This document shows positions 4,668 to 5,254 of a stretch of 5,254 bases of DNA, in pieces. The notes beneath the pieces are model-generated. The model ran no database searches. It was given only the letters and a program-made list of their open reading frames with translations, and had not been told where the DNA came from. This DNA is from Erysipelotrichaceae bacterium (GTDB lineage: Bacteria > Bacillota_I > Bacilli_A > Erysipelotrichales > Erysipelotrichaceae), in NCBI GenBank assembly GCA_027449005.1, contig DAIDML010000203.1:1-5254 (forward strand), written 5' to 3'. Position 1 is the first letter of the stretch, and the number at the start of each line of letters is the position of its first letter. The translations under genes were made by a program, and so were the position numbers.

Positions 4668-5254
4668 CTAGTTTCCCTTCACAATAAAGCTAACACCTTC
4701 TTTATGATTCCTTGCACTTACAGTGCAATTAAAGGTATTCGCAATCTTCTTCACAATTGCTAAACCAAGGCCAAAATTGCCATTTTTGCCTTTTTCATAA
4801 GGTATGAATAAGCGATGAATACGCTCTGCTTCAATGGGTTCACCATCATTGAATACTTCTAAGGTTTTGCCCTTCACCTTAATCACAATCTTTGTTTGTG
4901 CATATCTTAAGGCATTATCAATCAAATTCTCACACAGTATTCTCCAAGGTTCTTCTATCCCAAAAAAAGTATGATTTTCAATGTTCATCTCAATATTAAT
5001 GTTAGGTCGAATAACTTTCATAGAAAGGATGGCTTCTTCCACCACTTTCTTCATATCAATGCTTACCATCATGGTCGGATCTTTCGACACATAATCAACT
5101 CGATTAAGGGTCAGTAATCCTTTGACTTTAGCTTCTAAGCGGTTGGCATGTTGAAGAATGACATCCACACTTTTCTCTAACGTATCATAAGGATAAACGC
5201 CATCTAGAATACTTTCTGAGTAAGAACGAATGGTTGCGATGGGTGTTTTTAAAT
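4668..5254 (-). CDS. Sensor histidine kinase, C-terminal kinase domain (partial, cut by window edge)
   Basis: The last 194 residues of a two-component sensor kinase; the open frame continues past the window edge. It opens with LKTPIATIRSYSESILDG, the dimerisation and phosphotransfer helix. The first partial codon reads xAT (Asp, Asn, His or Tyr), so the H-box is probably HDLKTP or HNLKTP with the phosphoacceptor histidine just outside. Visible residues then give the HisKA hairpin (to about 55), the N-box ENLIDNALRYA (108-118), G1 motif NDGEPI (135-140), F-box LFIPYEKG (148-155) and G2 motif GNFGLGLAIV (158-167): an intact ATP-binding domain. The segment SESILDGVYPYDTLE resembles CssS-type kinases of Bacillota, a weak resemblance from memory. 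The sensor domain and any response regulator, usually encoded just upstream, lie beyond the window. A GTG at 5168 is internal and not the start. Ends in TAG, followed by a terminator. Confidence 0.93.
   Translation of the reverse strand, partial: LKTPIATIRSYSESILDGVYPYDTLEKSVDVILQHANRLEAKVKGLLTLNRVDYVSKDPTMMVSIDMKKVVEEAILSMKVIRPNINIEMNIENHTFFGIEEPWRILCENLIDNALRYAQTKIVIKVKGKTLEVFNDGEPIEAERIHRLFIPYEKGKNGNFGLGLAIVKKIANTFNCTVSARNHKEGVSFIVKGN

Noticed and set aside
5166..5168. GTG at 5168 as the start of a short ATPase-only protein
   Set aside because: The frame stays open to the window edge and encodes LKTPIATIRSYSES, the helix directly after the histidine box, so the GTG is an internal valine codon of a full sensor kinase.

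Overview
The window looks like chromosomal DNA of a low-GC, walled Bacillota bacterium, possibly Erysipelotrichia-like (inference from protein style and base composition only). Translation uses the standard bacterial code: TGA is a true stop (the hydrolase gene ends in TGA), so a code-4 mollicute is excluded. A cell wall is implied by the Mur ligase. I see no mobile element, CRISPR array, tRNA or rRNA.

Layout. (1) At the left edge is the 5' end of a minus-strand gene (14 codons visible). (2) At 107-2457 (minus) is a two-gene operon: an alpha/beta hydrolase followed by an unusual membrane-anchored MurF-like Mur ligase. It ends in a strong terminator whose hairpin includes the ligase stop codon. 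(3) At 2458-2561 are back-to-back promoters, with a small inverted repeat between the two -35 boxes. The leftward promoter appears to start transcription exactly at the hydrolase ATG, giving a leaderless mRNA. (4) At 2562-4299 (plus) is a compact three-gene operon: a conserved-looking soluble protein of unknown function, a short NfeD protein and a stomatin/paraslipin-type SPFH protein, closed by an intrinsic terminator. (5) At 4368-4574 (minus) is a small two-CxxC zinc-ribbon protein (DUF6487-like) with its own promoter. (6) At 4668-5254 (minus) is the C-terminal kinase half of a sensor histidine kinase, cut by the window edge one codon after its expected phosphoacceptor histidine, with its own terminator.

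How the genes may work together. NfeD and SPFH proteins are known partners in membrane microdomain assembly, and the 122-residue protein ahead of them, with a gap of only 14 nt before nfeD, is a candidate third component. The hydrolase and Mur ligase are tightly coupled and probably act on the same envelope pathway. The ligase has five predicted membrane segments where canonical MurF has its UDP-MurNAc-binding domain, so a membrane-bound substrate is worth considering. The divergent arrangement links the envelope ligase operon to the membrane-organisation operon. A recurring feature is very compact promoters: four TATAAT boxes lie so close to start codons that predicted 5' leaders are only about 0-20 nt.
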